Positions 45,383 through 54,713 are shown, counted from the stretch's first letter. The stretch: DNA of 64,000 bases from CBDCGS01 sp965216915 (GCA_965216915.1 CBDCGS010000010.1:620001-684000); one strand, 5' to 3'. Notes: generated from the sequence alone by a model not told the origin. Numbers and translations are program-made.

Positions 45383-46844
45383 CAAGCCGCGGTTCCTCCG
45401 CGCTGCGGTGTTCACTGCCGCTGCCCTCGAAGACGCCCGCATCGGCGCGACCCTCGCGGCGGCGCGCGGCGAGATCGCGCCTGCCGTCTATCGCGACGAG
45501 CTGCGTCGTATCGAAGCGGTCGAGATCGCACAGCGGGCCGGTGACCACGAGGAAACACGCCAAACGGAGATGCATTCAGAGGCCGGCAGGGCGTCATTCC
45601 GCGCCGCGATCGCCGCGGACGAGGTGTCGGACGTCGATGATACCGACACCGCTCGCTCGGGCGAAGCCGCTGAAGACGATCTCGCGGTCATCCAGGTCGC
45701 CCAGCACGACGAGGACGCAGACGCGGCGCGCGAGGAAGAGGCCGCGTTCACCACCGCTGACCGTGTGGTGCAGTTCTTCGGTGGCACAAACCGAAGTCTC
45801 GCTGGGATTGCCGGCGCGCCGGTCGACGCCGTCAACGACGTCTTGCGATGGCTCGGTCTCCCTGTGAGCGACACGCCGATCGGCGGCAGCAGGTCCATCG
45901 AGCAGGCCATGGCATCCGCCGGCATGATCGGCCCCGAGCCGACCGACGAGCTTGGCCGTTTGCTCGAAACCGGCGGTGGCGTGTTCGGCGGCATTCTCGT
46001 GCCGCTGAGCATCCTGCGCGCCATCCGCACGGCGCAGAACCGCGCCCGCGGTGCGGCGGGCGCGGCCGCTGGCTCGAGACTTCCCGCCCTAGGACCTCCA
46101 AAAGAGAGCGGCACCAATCTACCAGGTAGCCCGTCAGGTGTTGAAACCAGCGATGAAAATCCTTCGCTACAGTCTCCGGGGAGCACTGCGTCACGCCAAC
46201 CATCTCCGCGGGTGACCGCGCCAGGTGCCACAAATAATCCGCTACCTAAACTAGATGATCGTACGCTCGTCGATCGCGCTGAGCGTGAGTTTGATACAGA
46301 ATTCAGGAGACTTCCTCAGGGGAGGCTCAAGGTTCAGCTCGACTTCAGGCGGTTGGCACCTACGACGAAGGAAGCGATTCGCGGTTTTGTGGGAGCGTTG
46401 CTTTCCAAGAGACTCCCCACCGATGGGAGACACGTCGCCGAATTGGTACTAGGTACGATCGAGCCCGATACAGCAAGAAAGATCTCTGACAAGCTAGGAG
46501 GCGATTTCACTGATTTTGTCTATACGATCGAGTCTCATCGCCTTGATCATAATGTAAGTCAACATTTCGGAGAAAATGAAAAAAATTCTGAAAATATACC
46601 TCTCACGATTATTGATATATCGCAAATATTAGATGTGATAAATGATCCAAGTACAAAGGTTGTCGCGAATCCGCGACCGCAAGGGCAACGGATTACATTT
46701 AGACTAGAAAGACCGAACGGGACTGTTTTTGTGATTGAATCTGTGGGGGGGGCACGACCCAACCAATTGGTAAATACGGGTCAAGGCCGACAGCGTGCGT
46801 TGCGGTTCGTGAACATGTTCATCAAACGCGCAAACACGCCGTGA
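44397..46844 (+). CDS. Unit C: start-less copy with virion-type middle domain and PBECR-like toxin
   Basis: The open frame from GTG 44397 has no ribosome site, and homology to unit A extends 120 bases further left to an upstream stop, so the true start is missing. The helical core (as in A) is followed by a segment absent from A, with RVVQFFGGTNRSLAGIAGAP, VDAVNDVLRWLGL and GGSRSIEQAMASAGMIG, a layout typical of phage polyvalent proteins. The C-terminal domain (FDTEFRRL, then HNVSQHFGENE, ISQILDVINDPS) is PBECR-like. No immunity gene follows. It is probably a silent donor unless joined to unit A by recombination. Confidence 0.75.
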   Translation: MRHSARRARARRLGDQAGQALNDLATGAGASANPATRRNLERSARDLIAGLGASGVLGAEEAAALETRVRESVTRTAARRQVQRDPAGMAGVLETAVLDLPADEKAALQAELAPRQAAARRERVRAEHAATKGAARALDQERSAATTGLLTRFASGALSHTDLADARLARNAPPAATARAFEAALARPAPGEGGTAEDDTVDDPAAVHAITAGLTAGHDQSHAIIAGLGAGNVTLATAQRLLARNAARATPAASTPRAAAHAGLRARITASVSRSLGRPGGTTLGVLEHRLLAAQAALDAALDAGTPIHEAIASVADAHTIRPDPAALPKPRFLRAAVFTAAALEDARIGATLAAARGEIAPAVYRDELRRIEAVEIAQRAGDHEETRQTEMHSEAGRASFRAAIAADEVSDVDDTDTARSGEAAEDDLAVIQVAQHDEDADAAREEEAAFTTADRVVQFFGGTNRSLAGIAGAPVDAVNDVLRWLGLPVSDTPIGGSRSIEQAMASAGMIGPEPTDELGRLLETGGGVFGGILVPLSILRAIRTAQNRARGAAGAAAGSRLPALGPPKESGTNLPGSPSGVETSDENPSLQSPGSTASRQPSPRVTAPGATNNPLPKLDDRTLVDRAEREFDTEFRRLPQGRLKVQLDFRRLAPTTKEAIRGFVGALLSKRLPTDGRHVAELVLGTIEPDTARKISDKLGGDFTDFVYTIESHRLDHNVSQHFGENEKNSENIPLTIIDISQILDVINDPSTKVVANPRPQGQRITFRLERPNGTVFVIESVGGARPNQLVNTGQGRQRALRFVNMFIKRANTP

Positions 46845-47034
46845 AACAAATTGGGTTCCCGCCTCCTGGAATTGTGTCCCCAGCGGTTACGCCCGGAGCG
46901 CGGCAGGTATGATGGCCTGCTCGCCGATGTTCCACCGTCCCAAAAAGCAAGAACCCAAGGGCATTTTGCGTCAGACAACCGTGCGCGTCAATCCGTTTAA
47001 CACATATACACTATATTATTAGATATATCATGAT
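46845..47034. other. Spacer between units C and D
   Basis: No gene is seen. The last 45 bases are a very AT-rich stretch with TATATT-like elements just before the start of unit D. A promoter there is possible but unsupported. Confidence 0.35.
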
Positions 47035-48483
47035 ATGCGCATCGCCGTGCCGGCATCGCGCACGCTGGGCCAGCCCGGCGTCACCCTCGGCGCTCTCGAG
47101 CACCGCTTGCTCGCGGCGCACGCCGCCCTCGACGCCGCGCTCGACGCCGGCACCCCCACACACGAGGCCATCGCCAGCACCGCCGAGACACACGCGCACA
47201 CCCTCCGCTTCGATGCAGACGCACTGCCGCGGCCCAGGTTCGTGCGCGCGGCCGCCGCCGACGGCCCGCTCGACCCCGCGGCGCTGAGGCAAGCACGCCT
47301 CGGCGCCACGCAGGCGTTCGCCGCCGGCCACATCACACGCGCGGCCTGGCGCGAAGAGCTCGCGCGCGTGCGGGCGCACAAAGGCGCGGCCGCGGAGGCC
47401 GCCGACGGTCCCGTCGAGAGACCCAATGGTGACGCCGGGGCAGGAGCACCCAAGGCGCCCGGCAAACCGGCGGAGGTCACACCGCGCGCAGGCGCGACAA
47501 CCGCCACCGATCCCAACCTCGCGATCGGCGTCGCGGCCGTCGCCCACCGAAATACTCCGCCGGCACCGCTCCCCGATGATGACGATGCGGCCGCAGCCTA
47601 TGTCGCCGCGGCGCACGCGCGCACCGAACAGATCGACACCGTCGAGGCGATCGGCACGGTCGTCGACGCGCTGCCCGCGGAGGCGCGCGAGGGCCTCGCC
47701 GCCATCGTCGAAGAGGCCCGCGCCGCGACCCCGGAGAGCATCGCGCCCGACGGGACAGGCGAGACCCAGCTTGCGCAGGCGCCGTTCGTCGTTCCCCCGC
47801 CGGCCATCCCGGGGGCCACACCGTTCGGCGCAGCGCCTGTCCCAGTCCTGACACCCGACGAGCTCGACCGCATGGGCAGGGAGATCGAGGAGGCCGTGCG
47901 GGCCGCCGCGCCTCACATGCGCCCCGGAGCTTTGGGGGCCGCCGGTATCTCTCTCCGCGTCCTCGGCGATCTCCTCGGCGTCATCGACCCGCTGCCAGCC
48001 GATCAAACCGACGACGACCGTGAGGGCGACCTGCAAAAGAAATCCTCCTCGTCGGGCAATACGCCGCCTGCGGGGATGGAGCCCGAACCGAATACTCCCA
48101 ATCTCCCAATCCAAGCGCAATCAAAGGACAGTTCCGCTGATGATTCGACGTCCGCCATTCCCAGTGTCGATCCCACCAAACTTTCTATCGAGGATCTTTC
48201 CAGAGCGGCTGCCGCCCCCGACCGGAATCAGCTCACCGGAGCCGGGGGCGCTCTTCAGAAACACAGCAGTCGGCCGGGAAGTGCCTATTCTGCGGGCGGC
48301 ACGAAAGCACGAGACCTAAACCGATTGGGACAAGAGGTGGTCGATGGTATTCTTAGAGACCCGAAGTCAACCTGGCGGAAAAATCGGGTTGGCGGCCTTG
48401 ATGTGATTGCGCCGGACGGGAAGGCCATCAGGTTCAACCCCGATGGCCCTTTCTCCGGCCTGCGCGAACCTACCAATCGTTGA
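47035..48483 (+). CDS. Unit D: partial copy with RFNPDG-type C-terminal toxin
   Basis: The frame starts at ATG 47035 with no clear ribosome site and enters the shared helical core at LEHRLLAAHAALDAALDAGT. It shares about 870 bp with unit H, through VLTPDELDRMGREIEEAVRA to GVIDPLPADQ, then diverges. The final 65 residues (DLNRLGQEVVDGILRDPKST, then GGLDVIAPDGKAIRFNPDG) resemble the C-terminal tip of CDI/hemagglutinin toxins that end in an RFxxDGxFxGFxEP pattern. A small immunity-type gene follows 11 bases later. Confidence 0.75.
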   Translation: MRIAVPASRTLGQPGVTLGALEHRLLAAHAALDAALDAGTPTHEAIASTAETHAHTLRFDADALPRPRFVRAAAADGPLDPAALRQARLGATQAFAAGHITRAAWREELARVRAHKGAAAEAADGPVERPNGDAGAGAPKAPGKPAEVTPRAGATTATDPNLAIGVAAVAHRNTPPAPLPDDDDAAAAYVAAAHARTEQIDTVEAIGTVVDALPAEAREGLAAIVEEARAATPESIAPDGTGETQLAQAPFVVPPPAIPGATPFGAAPVPVLTPDELDRMGREIEEAVRAAAPHMRPGALGAAGISLRVLGDLLGVIDPLPADQTDDDREGDLQKKSSSSGNTPPAGMEPEPNTPNLPIQAQSKDSSADDSTSAIPSVDPTKLSIEDLSRAAAAPDRNQLTGAGGALQKHSSRPGSAYSAGGTKARDLNRLGQEVVDGILRDPKSTWRKNRVGGLDVIAPDGKAIRFNPDGPFSGLREPTNR

Positions 48484-48494
48484 GGTGGAGAACC

Positions 48495-48761
48495 ATGACT
48501 AGAAAGGTGTTCGAAGTAGAGATTTGGTCTTCAGGTGAAAAGGAGAAACTAACCGCGGAAATTCTTAAAGATGGTGAAGTATTTTGTCTAATTACCCAGG
48601 AAGAGGGCTTAGATCGCGCGGAGATTGAGGTTTTTCCCCGAGACAGCGGCGGAAGCTGGAAATGTCAGCTCGCAGAGCTTCGGTCGATTTTGGAAACGGC
48701 AATCACGACGTTGAGCGGTCTAACGGTGGACGACCGGAAGGCGCGGGAACAGCCGTCCTAG
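48495..48761 (+). CDS. Candidate immunity protein D
   Basis: This 88-aa protein starts at ATG 48495 behind GGTGGAG. It has a mixed alpha/beta layout (KVFEVEIWSSGEKEKLTAEI, then QLAELRSILETAITTL). Base composition is lower in GC than unit D's core. Its position directly after the toxin-type end of unit D is the main evidence. It is not related in sequence to the other immunity candidates. Confidence 0.65.
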   Translation: MTRKVFEVEIWSSGEKEKLTAEILKDGEVFCLITQEEGLDRAEIEVFPRDSGGSWKCQLAELRSILETAITTLSGLTVDDRKAREQPS

Positions 48762-48888
48762 CGCATGTCACGCTCGCCCTTGCTCACGCGAATACTCTAT
48801 TTGATTGAAATTGAAGCAATTGCGTCGTCGCAGGTGATTCCAACTGCTCGGGATTTGCTCGCCTAAGAGAGGTTAGCACGCCACCCTC

Positions 48889-49235
48889 CGCGCACGCTGG
48901 GCCAGCCCGGCGGCGTCACCCTCGGCGCTCTCGAGCACCGCTTGCTCGCGGCGCAGGCCGCCCTCGATGCCGCGCTCGACGCCGGCACCTCCACACACGA
49001 GGCCATCGCCAGCGTCGCTGACGCACACACAATCCGCCCAGACCCCGCCGCGCTGCCCCGGCCCAGGTTCGTGCATGCGGCGGCCGCCGACGGCCCGCTC
49101 GACCCGGCGGCGCTGAGGCAAGCACGCCTTGGCGCCACGCAGGCGTTCGCCGCCGGCCACATCACACCCGCTGCCTGGCGCGAAGAGCTCGCGCGCGTGC
49201 GAGCGCACGAAGGCGCCAGCCGCGGAAGACGATAA
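48889..49235 (+). pseudogene. Unit E, 5' fragment (frameshifted)
   Basis: This is a helical-core fragment (LEHRLLAAQAALDAALDAGT, then LDPAALRQARLGATQAFAAG) running into TAA at 49233. Against unit F, about five extra bases near 49215-49260 shift the frame, and the homologous protein continues in another frame from 49236 onward. It has no start codon context. Confidence 0.75.
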
Positions 49236-49339
49236 GGGCAGGGGCAGGCACGCGCGAGAACGCGGATCGTGGCAATGCGCCCAACGCCGCGGCGGACGCA
49301 CCATCGTCCGCAGCCGACCCGGCTCTCGCGCCTCTCGTC

Positions 49340-50524
49340 ATGGCGCTTGCCCTTCGCGCGACGCCACCCGTCACCGATGGCGACGACACCGCCGCCATCC
49401 ACGTTGCCGCCGCGGAGGCCCGCACGTCACAGGCGGATGCGAGCGACGCCGTCGCCGCCGTCATCGACGCGCTCCCACAGGAGACCCGAGACGGCCTCGC
49501 CGCCGTCATCACCGGTGCCGATAAGGCCGAGCGGATCTCTCCCGACGACATCGGAGAGTTGCAGCAGGCGCAGCTGTTCGTTCCACGCACCGTGGCGCCG
49601 GGCGCGTTCCCGTTCTTGCCTCAGCTCTACATCCCGACGGAACGTGAGCTCGCGCAGATGGGTGAGGAGCTGAGCGCATTCTTCGAAGACCTGCCACCGA
49701 TCCTCGTGCCCCGCCTGGGCCTTCTCTTCGGTCTCGGCACCATACTCGGCACCGATGAGAACGACGGTAACGACGAGGGCGACGACGAAGCGGATCGAGA
49801 AAGCCGCGACTCTGGCGGCAGGGAGATTGTCCCCGGCAACGGTCCGCCTCAAAACACCCGGCCCCCGCGCCAACAGCGCCCCAACCCGCCCCTTCTGCAG
49901 CCGCGCGTCGGCCAAGAGGATGGCGATGCCAGCAACGAACCCGTCGGTTTCAACGCGCTTACCCGTGACGTACAACTGGATCAGCTAGCCGATGGCACCT
50001 GGGTTTTCGACCAAGAGGCGTATCAGGCGCTCGGCGTCGGCGACCGATCGTCCGTCCGAACCCTCCTCGAGGGCACATTGCAGGAGCCCGACCTGCAGCG
50101 GGAGCTTCCGGGCGACAGCGTTGCGCACATCCAATATTTGCGGCGCAACGAAGCGGTCGTCGTCGTGACGGATAAATCGGGTGCGCTTCAAGAAGCGGGC
50201 GCGTTCTTGGGCGAAGATGCTCCTCATGATTTGCTGGGCTTGCGAGAGCGGCAAGCAGATCACGCGTGGGTAAGGCATGCATTCGAGTTCGAAAAGAGGG
50301 GAATACAGACGCGCGACCACCTACGCGATTTGATCGCCGAAGCGCGCGAAGCGCCACTTGACCTCACATTCCTCAAAAGAGGTAGAACAATGTTTGGAAA
50401 ATTATTGGATGACAAACATGGATTGGTTATTATTGACAATCCGTTGACCCGCGATGGAGACACGGTGTTCTATACGCGGAATCTCCAAAATAGACTAAAA
50501 AAACTAAAGGCCAACGATATATAA
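49340..50524 (+). CDS. Unit E, 3' open frame with GRTMFG-type toxin domain
   Basis: 394 residues are open from ATG 49340. Up to residue 140 it matches unit F (PRTVAPGAFPF, RELAQMGEELSAFFEDLPPI). An acidic linker is followed by two related domains: about 217-292 (QALGVGDRSSVRTLLEGTLQ, NEAVVVVTDKSG) and about 304-391 (DHAWVRHAFEFEKRGI, FLKRGRTMFGKLLDD, GLVIIDNPLTRDGDT). The last is nearly the same as in unit F, and the two downstream immunity proteins are also related. Expression of this cassette in place is doubtful because its 5' part is broken. Confidence 0.75.
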   Translation: MALALRATPPVTDGDDTAAIHVAAAEARTSQADASDAVAAVIDALPQETRDGLAAVITGADKAERISPDDIGELQQAQLFVPRTVAPGAFPFLPQLYIPTERELAQMGEELSAFFEDLPPILVPRLGLLFGLGTILGTDENDGNDEGDDEADRESRDSGGREIVPGNGPPQNTRPPRQQRPNPPLLQPRVGQEDGDASNEPVGFNALTRDVQLDQLADGTWVFDQEAYQALGVGDRSSVRTLLEGTLQEPDLQRELPGDSVAHIQYLRRNEAVVVVTDKSGALQEAGAFLGEDAPHDLLGLRERQADHAWVRHAFEFEKRGIQTRDHLRDLIAEAREAPLDLTFLKRGRTMFGKLLDDKHGLVIIDNPLTRDGDTVFYTRNLQNRLKKLKANDI

Positions 50525-50551
50525 ATAGTAACTAAGACGTGGGATAATACA

Positions 50552-50902
50552 ATGATCGTGACTTTTTCTCGCGACGAGCTCACCGCGATACGCGCCTGCA
50601 TATCGATTGTATTGAACGATATGAATTTCGATGAGTCCGATTTCGACTATAGAGTCAACTCTACTAGAGAAAGAACTTCAGAATTATATGGATATATAAC
50701 AACATCGTTGGAAGGTAATATACACGATGTCGATTTAAAAAAAACCGGATGGTACTCGTTGATTCAATGCCTATCAGAGGTGTGCCACACAATAGATTGG
50801 GAGGATGAGGAATTTTTCGATCATGTCAAATATACAAGAAAAAATATCGAAAATATTATGACAAAAATTGAACTTACAGTATATGGGCGCACCTTCGGGT
50901 AA
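50552..50902 (+). CDS. Candidate immunity protein E
   Basis: This 116-aa AT-rich gene lies 28 bases after unit E. The protein is closely related to the one at 52983: SRDELTAIRACISIVLNDMN and SDFDYRV, then a second half with CLSEVCHTIDWEDEEFF. Both halves look like the helical repeat also present in immunity candidates A and G. Pairing of similar immunity genes with similar toxin domains (E and F) supports the assignment. Confidence 0.75.
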   Translation: MIVTFSRDELTAIRACISIVLNDMNFDESDFDYRVNSTRERTSELYGYITTSLEGNIHDVDLKKTGWYSLIQCLSEVCHTIDWEDEEFFDHVKYTRKNIENIMTKIELTVYGRTFG

Positions 50903-51001
50903 GAGAGACCGTTTCTGGTCACACGCTCGCCTCCTCGCTCTAAGGGCGATCGCGGTCTGGGCCAACCCGGCGGCACCACCCTCGGCGCTCTCGAGCACCG
51001 C

Positions 51002-52954
51002 TTGCTCGCAGCGCAGGCCGCCCTCGATGCCGCCCTCGACGCCGGCACCTCCGCACACGAGGCCATCGCCGGCACGGCAGAGACCCACACCCTCCGCTTC
51101 GATCCAGACGCACTGCCGCGGCCCAGGTTCCTCCGCGCGGCGGCCGCCGACGGCCCGCTCGATCCGGCGGCGCTGAGGCAAGCACGCCTTGGCGCCACAC
51201 AGGCGTTCGCCGCCGGCCACATCACACCCGCCGCCTGGCGCACCGAGCTCGCGCGCGTGCGGGCGCACGAAGGCGCCGCCGCGGACGAGAGGCGAGGGGC
51301 AGGCACGCCCGAGACCGCGGATCGTGGCAATGCGCCCGCTGCCGCCGCGGACGCACCATCGTCCGCAGCCGACCCGGCTCTCGCACCCCTCGTCACGGCG
51401 CTTGCCCTTCGCGCGACCCCACCCGTCACCGATGACGACGACACCGCCGCCATCCACGTCGCCGCCGCGGAGGCCCGCACGTCACAGGCGGATGCGGCCG
51501 ACGCCGTCGCCGCCGTTATCGACGCGCTCCCGGAGGAGACCCGAGACGGCCTCGCCGCCGTCATCACCGGTGCGAACGCCGCAGAGCGGATCTCTCCCGA
51601 CGACACCGGAGAGTTCCAGCAGGCGCAGCTGTTCGTTCCACGCACCGTGGCGCCGGGCGCGTTCCCGTTCGGGCCCCAGCTCTACATCCCGTCGGAGCGT
51701 GAGCTCGCGCAGATGGGCGAGGAGCTGCGCGCATTCTTCGAAGACCTGCCACCGATACTCGCGCCCCGCCTGGGCCTCCTCTTCGGTCTCGGCACCATAC
51801 TCGGTACCGACAAAGACGATGAGAGCGACGGCGACAAAAACAAGGACAAAGGCAAGGGCAAGGACGACGACAAAAACGAGGATGACGGCGCGGCGGGTGC
51901 GCCGAGACAACTCCCGGCGCCAACCACGCCGCCACCGCGCGGCAATCCGCCCAAGCCTCCCTTCATCCCGCCTCACCTGCTGTCGGAGGACGATGACCAG
52001 CCCGGCCCATCCCCCGCGCCGGTCGTCGGTTCAGTGGCGCAGCAGCACGATGCGCTGGTCGCGCAAGTGTGGGGAGACTACCGGGATGTGCTTACGCGGT
52101 TCGGCATCGAAAACGAGGCCGACCTCAGCGTCGCCATCGCGGACGTGGAAAAGACCCCGCATGTCATGCGGGGGCTCCCGGATGGGCGCATCGTCTCCGG
52201 CCAGTTCCTCGACGGACGCAAGGGCATCGTCGTCATCAAAGACGAGCAGGCGAGCATCCGTGCGCTCTATAGCGAAGACATCACCGACGAGGAGCCCAAG
52301 CCCGCGCCTGTCCCTAATCAGCCTCAGGATATTGCGGACAACGATGATGATGCGGGAAACGTACCAAGCTTCGACGCGCTAAATCGTGAAGAGAAGGTTA
52401 AGCGTCTCGTCGACGGCACATGGTCGTTCGACCAAGACGCGTATCAGGAGCTCGGCTTCTTTGATCGCTCATCCGTTCAAAGTCTTCTTGAAGGCACTTT
52501 GGATGAGCCCGACGTGGAGCGAGCGCTCCCCGGAAACCGAGTGGCGCGCTTCCGGTTCTTGCGGGGCAACGAAGCTATTGTCGTCATTACCGACCCGTCT
52601 GGCGCGCTGCAGGAAGCGGGCGTTTTTCTGGGCAAAGATGTTCCGGTCGATATGGCGGGGTTGCATGAGCGCCAAGCCGATCATGCGTGGACGCGCCACG
52701 CGGCACAGTTTGAGAAACGCGGAATACCCACGCGCGATCATCTCCGAGACAAAATCGCCACGGCGCGAGAGAATCCGCTAAGTCTTTCATTCCTCAAAAG
52801 AGGCAGGACGATGTTCGGCGTTCCGTTGGACGACAACGGTGGATTGGTTATTATTGACAACCCGCTTACCCGCGATGGAGGCACAGCGTTTTTTACGCCT
52901 AATCTTCAAAAAGAATTGGAGCGAGTGCGTAGAAAAGATCTAAAGAATAATTAG
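51002..52954 (+). CDS. Unit F: partial copy with three tandem toxin-like domains
   Basis: 650 residues are open from TTG 51002, but homology to other units extends left to about 50955 and no ribosome site is present, so the start is probably missing. After the helical core and an acidic Lys/Asp linker (about 275-297) come three related domains: about 355-436 (adaptor, RFGIENEADL), 477-546 (DRSSVQSLLEGTLDEPDVER, NEAIVVITD) and 558-647 (DHAWTRHAAQFEKRGI, RGRTMFGVPLDD, GLVIIDNPLTRDGGT). Only the last begins with the HAW..H pattern. Its immunity-type gene follows after 28 bases. Confidence 0.78.
   Translation: MLAAQAALDAALDAGTSAHEAIAGTAETHTLRFDPDALPRPRFLRAAAADGPLDPAALRQARLGATQAFAAGHITPAAWRTELARVRAHEGAAADERRGAGTPETADRGNAPAAAADAPSSAADPALAPLVTALALRATPPVTDDDDTAAIHVAAAEARTSQADAADAVAAVIDALPEETRDGLAAVITGANAAERISPDDTGEFQQAQLFVPRTVAPGAFPFGPQLYIPSERELAQMGEELRAFFEDLPPILAPRLGLLFGLGTILGTDKDDESDGDKNKDKGKGKDDDKNEDDGAAGAPRQLPAPTTPPPRGNPPKPPFIPPHLLSEDDDQPGPSPAPVVGSVAQQHDALVAQVWGDYRDVLTRFGIENEADLSVAIADVEKTPHVMRGLPDGRIVSGQFLDGRKGIVVIKDEQASIRALYSEDITDEEPKPAPVPNQPQDIADNDDDAGNVPSFDALNREEKVKRLVDGTWSFDQDAYQELGFFDRSSVQSLLEGTLDEPDVERALPGNRVARFRFLRGNEAIVVITDPSGALQEAGVFLGKDVPVDMAGLHERQADHAWTRHAAQFEKRGIPTRDHLRDKIATARENPLSLSFLKRGRTMFGVPLDDNGGLVIIDNPLTRDGGTAFFTPNLQKELERVRRKDLKNN
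52088..52314 (+). repeat. 227-bp adaptor block, copy 2 (unit F)
   Basis: Gapless match to 43174-43400 and 57184-57410. With unit I the match extends further left, to 51928-52314 against 57024-57410 (387 bp). Confidence 0.9.
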
Positions 52955-52982
52955 CGGAATCTATAAGTAAAAGGAAAATGAA

Positions 52983-53321
52983 ATGGTCATTTCTTTATCA
53001 GAGGAGAACCTAAATGCGATACGCAGGTGCATAAGCATTACCCTGAATGATCTAAATTTTGACGATTCAGACTTCGACTACAGACTGGGGTCCACAAGAG
53101 ATGAAATAGAGAAAATATACAAACATTTTGAACATACAAACGATGGCTCGAGGATATATATCAATCTAAAAAATAACTATTGGTATTCTGTTATTTTGTG
53201 TCTGTCAAATATTTGCGGGACGGTGGATTGGGAGGATCACGAGTTCCTGAAAAACGTTGGACAAGAACGAAAAAATGTCGAAATTATTATAGAGAATATA
53301 GAACGCAGGATCGACGAATAG
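52983..53321 (+). CDS. Candidate immunity protein F
   Basis: This 112-aa protein from a very AT-rich gene begins MVISLSEENLNAIRRCISIT and is clearly related to immunity candidate E (NFDDSDFDYRL, TVDWEDHEFL, RKNVEIIIENIE). It has two helical halves. It follows unit F, whose last domain nearly equals that of unit E. It may confer or have conferred cross-protection against both. Confidence 0.75.
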   Translation: MVISLSEENLNAIRRCISITLNDLNFDDSDFDYRLGSTRDEIEKIYKHFEHTNDGSRIYINLKNNYWYSVILCLSNICGTVDWEDHEFLKNVGQERKNVEIIIENIERRIDE

Positions 53322-53550
53322 CGTTGGAGGTGAATTATCACACCAAATTGAATCGATGTTTTCACGTTTTAATCGCGCTACGATGGTCGTGGAAGTAATT
53401 GGCGACCCTCGAGATCGAAGCGCCGTTACTTACCGCGGCGACAGGCGCCGCACATTACGGTTCACGACTATGCCCGTACGAAATGACCATCCATGAATAG
53501 CGTCAAGATTCTTGCCTCCAAGAATCGTCAAAACCCCTCGCTGCCAAACG
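53322..53550. other. Spacer with no recognisable gene
   Basis: About 230 bases between immunity gene F and a fossil toxin tip. No open frame with a ribosome site and no clear promoter or terminator were seen. Confidence 0.4.
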
Positions 53551-53611
53551 CTCAAGAAGGTTCAGAGCGCCGCGCATTAAGGCTGAAAACTATGTATATT
53601 GTTAGAAAATA
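53551..53611 (+). pseudogene. Fossil C-terminal tip of a PBECR-like toxin
   Basis: One frame reads GSERRALRLKTMYIVRK then stop, matching the last residues of unit B (GSERRVLRLKTMYANKK, stop). The following 110 bases also resemble the trailer of unit B. The rest of this cassette has been lost. Confidence 0.7.
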
Positions 53612-53763
53612 ACGACGAAAGTCCTGCCTCCCCTAATCTCAGATCGCCCCGACCTTTACGTCCGTAACGGCTCGTGCAAATGGGCCCGATGGTACGATGC
53701 CTGATCCAAAATGGCGAGACAGGACCAGGGTGGAACTATCATCGTAAAGCTTTCGGGGCAAGA

Positions 53764-54270
53764 AAAATCCATCTGCGTAAGAGCCTCGTGGCAACGCGCC
53801 CGCCGCTGCGGCGGACGCGCCATCGTCCGCAGCCGACCCGGCTCTCGCGCCTCTCGTCATGGCGCTTGCCCTTCGCGCGACGCCACCCGTCACCGATGAC
53901 GACGACACCGCCGCCATCCACGTCGGCGAGTTCGCGTCAGGAAGTATGGGTCAACGAAGAGCTTCGCAAACAGGCCCAGGCCAGGCATGCGTGGCGCAAA
54001 CACAGGGCAGTCTGAAGTTTGTTCGGGCTGCGCGACGAGGAGGACGTTCTGGAGTTTGCGGAGTGGGTTCGCGAGGCAAAGCATTTGACGAGAAATCTAG
54101 ACGACGGCCAAACACTGTATAAGGTGTATTATAATCGGCGTGGGGAGCCGGATCGGGGGGGAAGGGCGGCCGCTGTGGTCATCGACCATCCACATGACTT
54201 GATGAATGGGGGCACCGTGATGCGCGTGGACGACGGCGATCATTACTTAAAGACGTTGGAGAAAAAATGA
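53764..54270 (+). pseudogene. Unit G: decayed cassette with unit-A-type toxin domain
   Basis: The left part (to about 53920) matches the core of units E and F in a fragment (ALALRATPPVTDDDDTAAIH). It then jumps to toxin-domain sequence: QARHAWRKHR in one frame, and from 54019 LRDEEDVLEFAEWVREAKHL, LDDGQTLYKVYYNRRGEPD and NGGTV in another. The last domain is related to that of unit A. Internal stops and the frame change make it non-functional, yet the overlapping immunity-type gene is intact. Confidence 0.72.
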
Positions 54271-54713
54271 TGCTAATGGTCAAACGGTTAGACGGAGATC
54301 GCTATTTATTGATATTGGACTATGAGGAAATAAAAGCGATAAAGAGGGTGTTGGTGGAGTCATTATATGCTCTTGCATCGTATAAAAATGGATATCTCAG
54401 TGAGGTCGGATATAACGAAGAGAAATTGGAAATATTGTCGGAAGAAATTATTGACATAAAAGAGGAGCGGAGAGAAAATTTGGAAAGGGGGAGGAAAATA
54501 GATGACGATCGTTATGAATTGATTCTTCGAGATCACGAGGCCATCGCGATTGAGCGAACGATGCGAGAGCTGTTGGCGGAGGACGAGTTTGGCGAGGCTG
54601 ATTATTTCAATCGCATCTACATGTCGGAGATTATTTTCAGAGAGTTTCATCGCCGATTCCGGCGGTTACTCATAGCGCCCGGACAATCCGCAGCGCGCTC
54701 CGCCGGCGCCTAG
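54267..54713 (+). CDS. Candidate immunity protein G
   Basis: This 148-aa protein starts at ATGA overlapping the end of toxin fragment G. Two related halves (RYLLILDYEEIKAIKRVLVE with YKNGYLSEVGY, and RYELILRDHEAIAIERTMRE) match the plan of immunity candidate A, and toxins A and G match too. The last dozen residues (APGQSAARSAGA) are GC-rich and look like sequence added at a recombination junction. The frame of unit H continues directly after its TAG stop. Confidence 0.75.
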   Translation: MMLMVKRLDGDRYLLILDYEEIKAIKRVLVESLYALASYKNGYLSEVGYNEEKLEILSEEIIDIKEERRENLERGRKIDDDRYELILRDHEAIAIERTMRELLAEDEFGEADYFNRIYMSEIIFREFHRRFRRLLIAPGQSAARSAGA

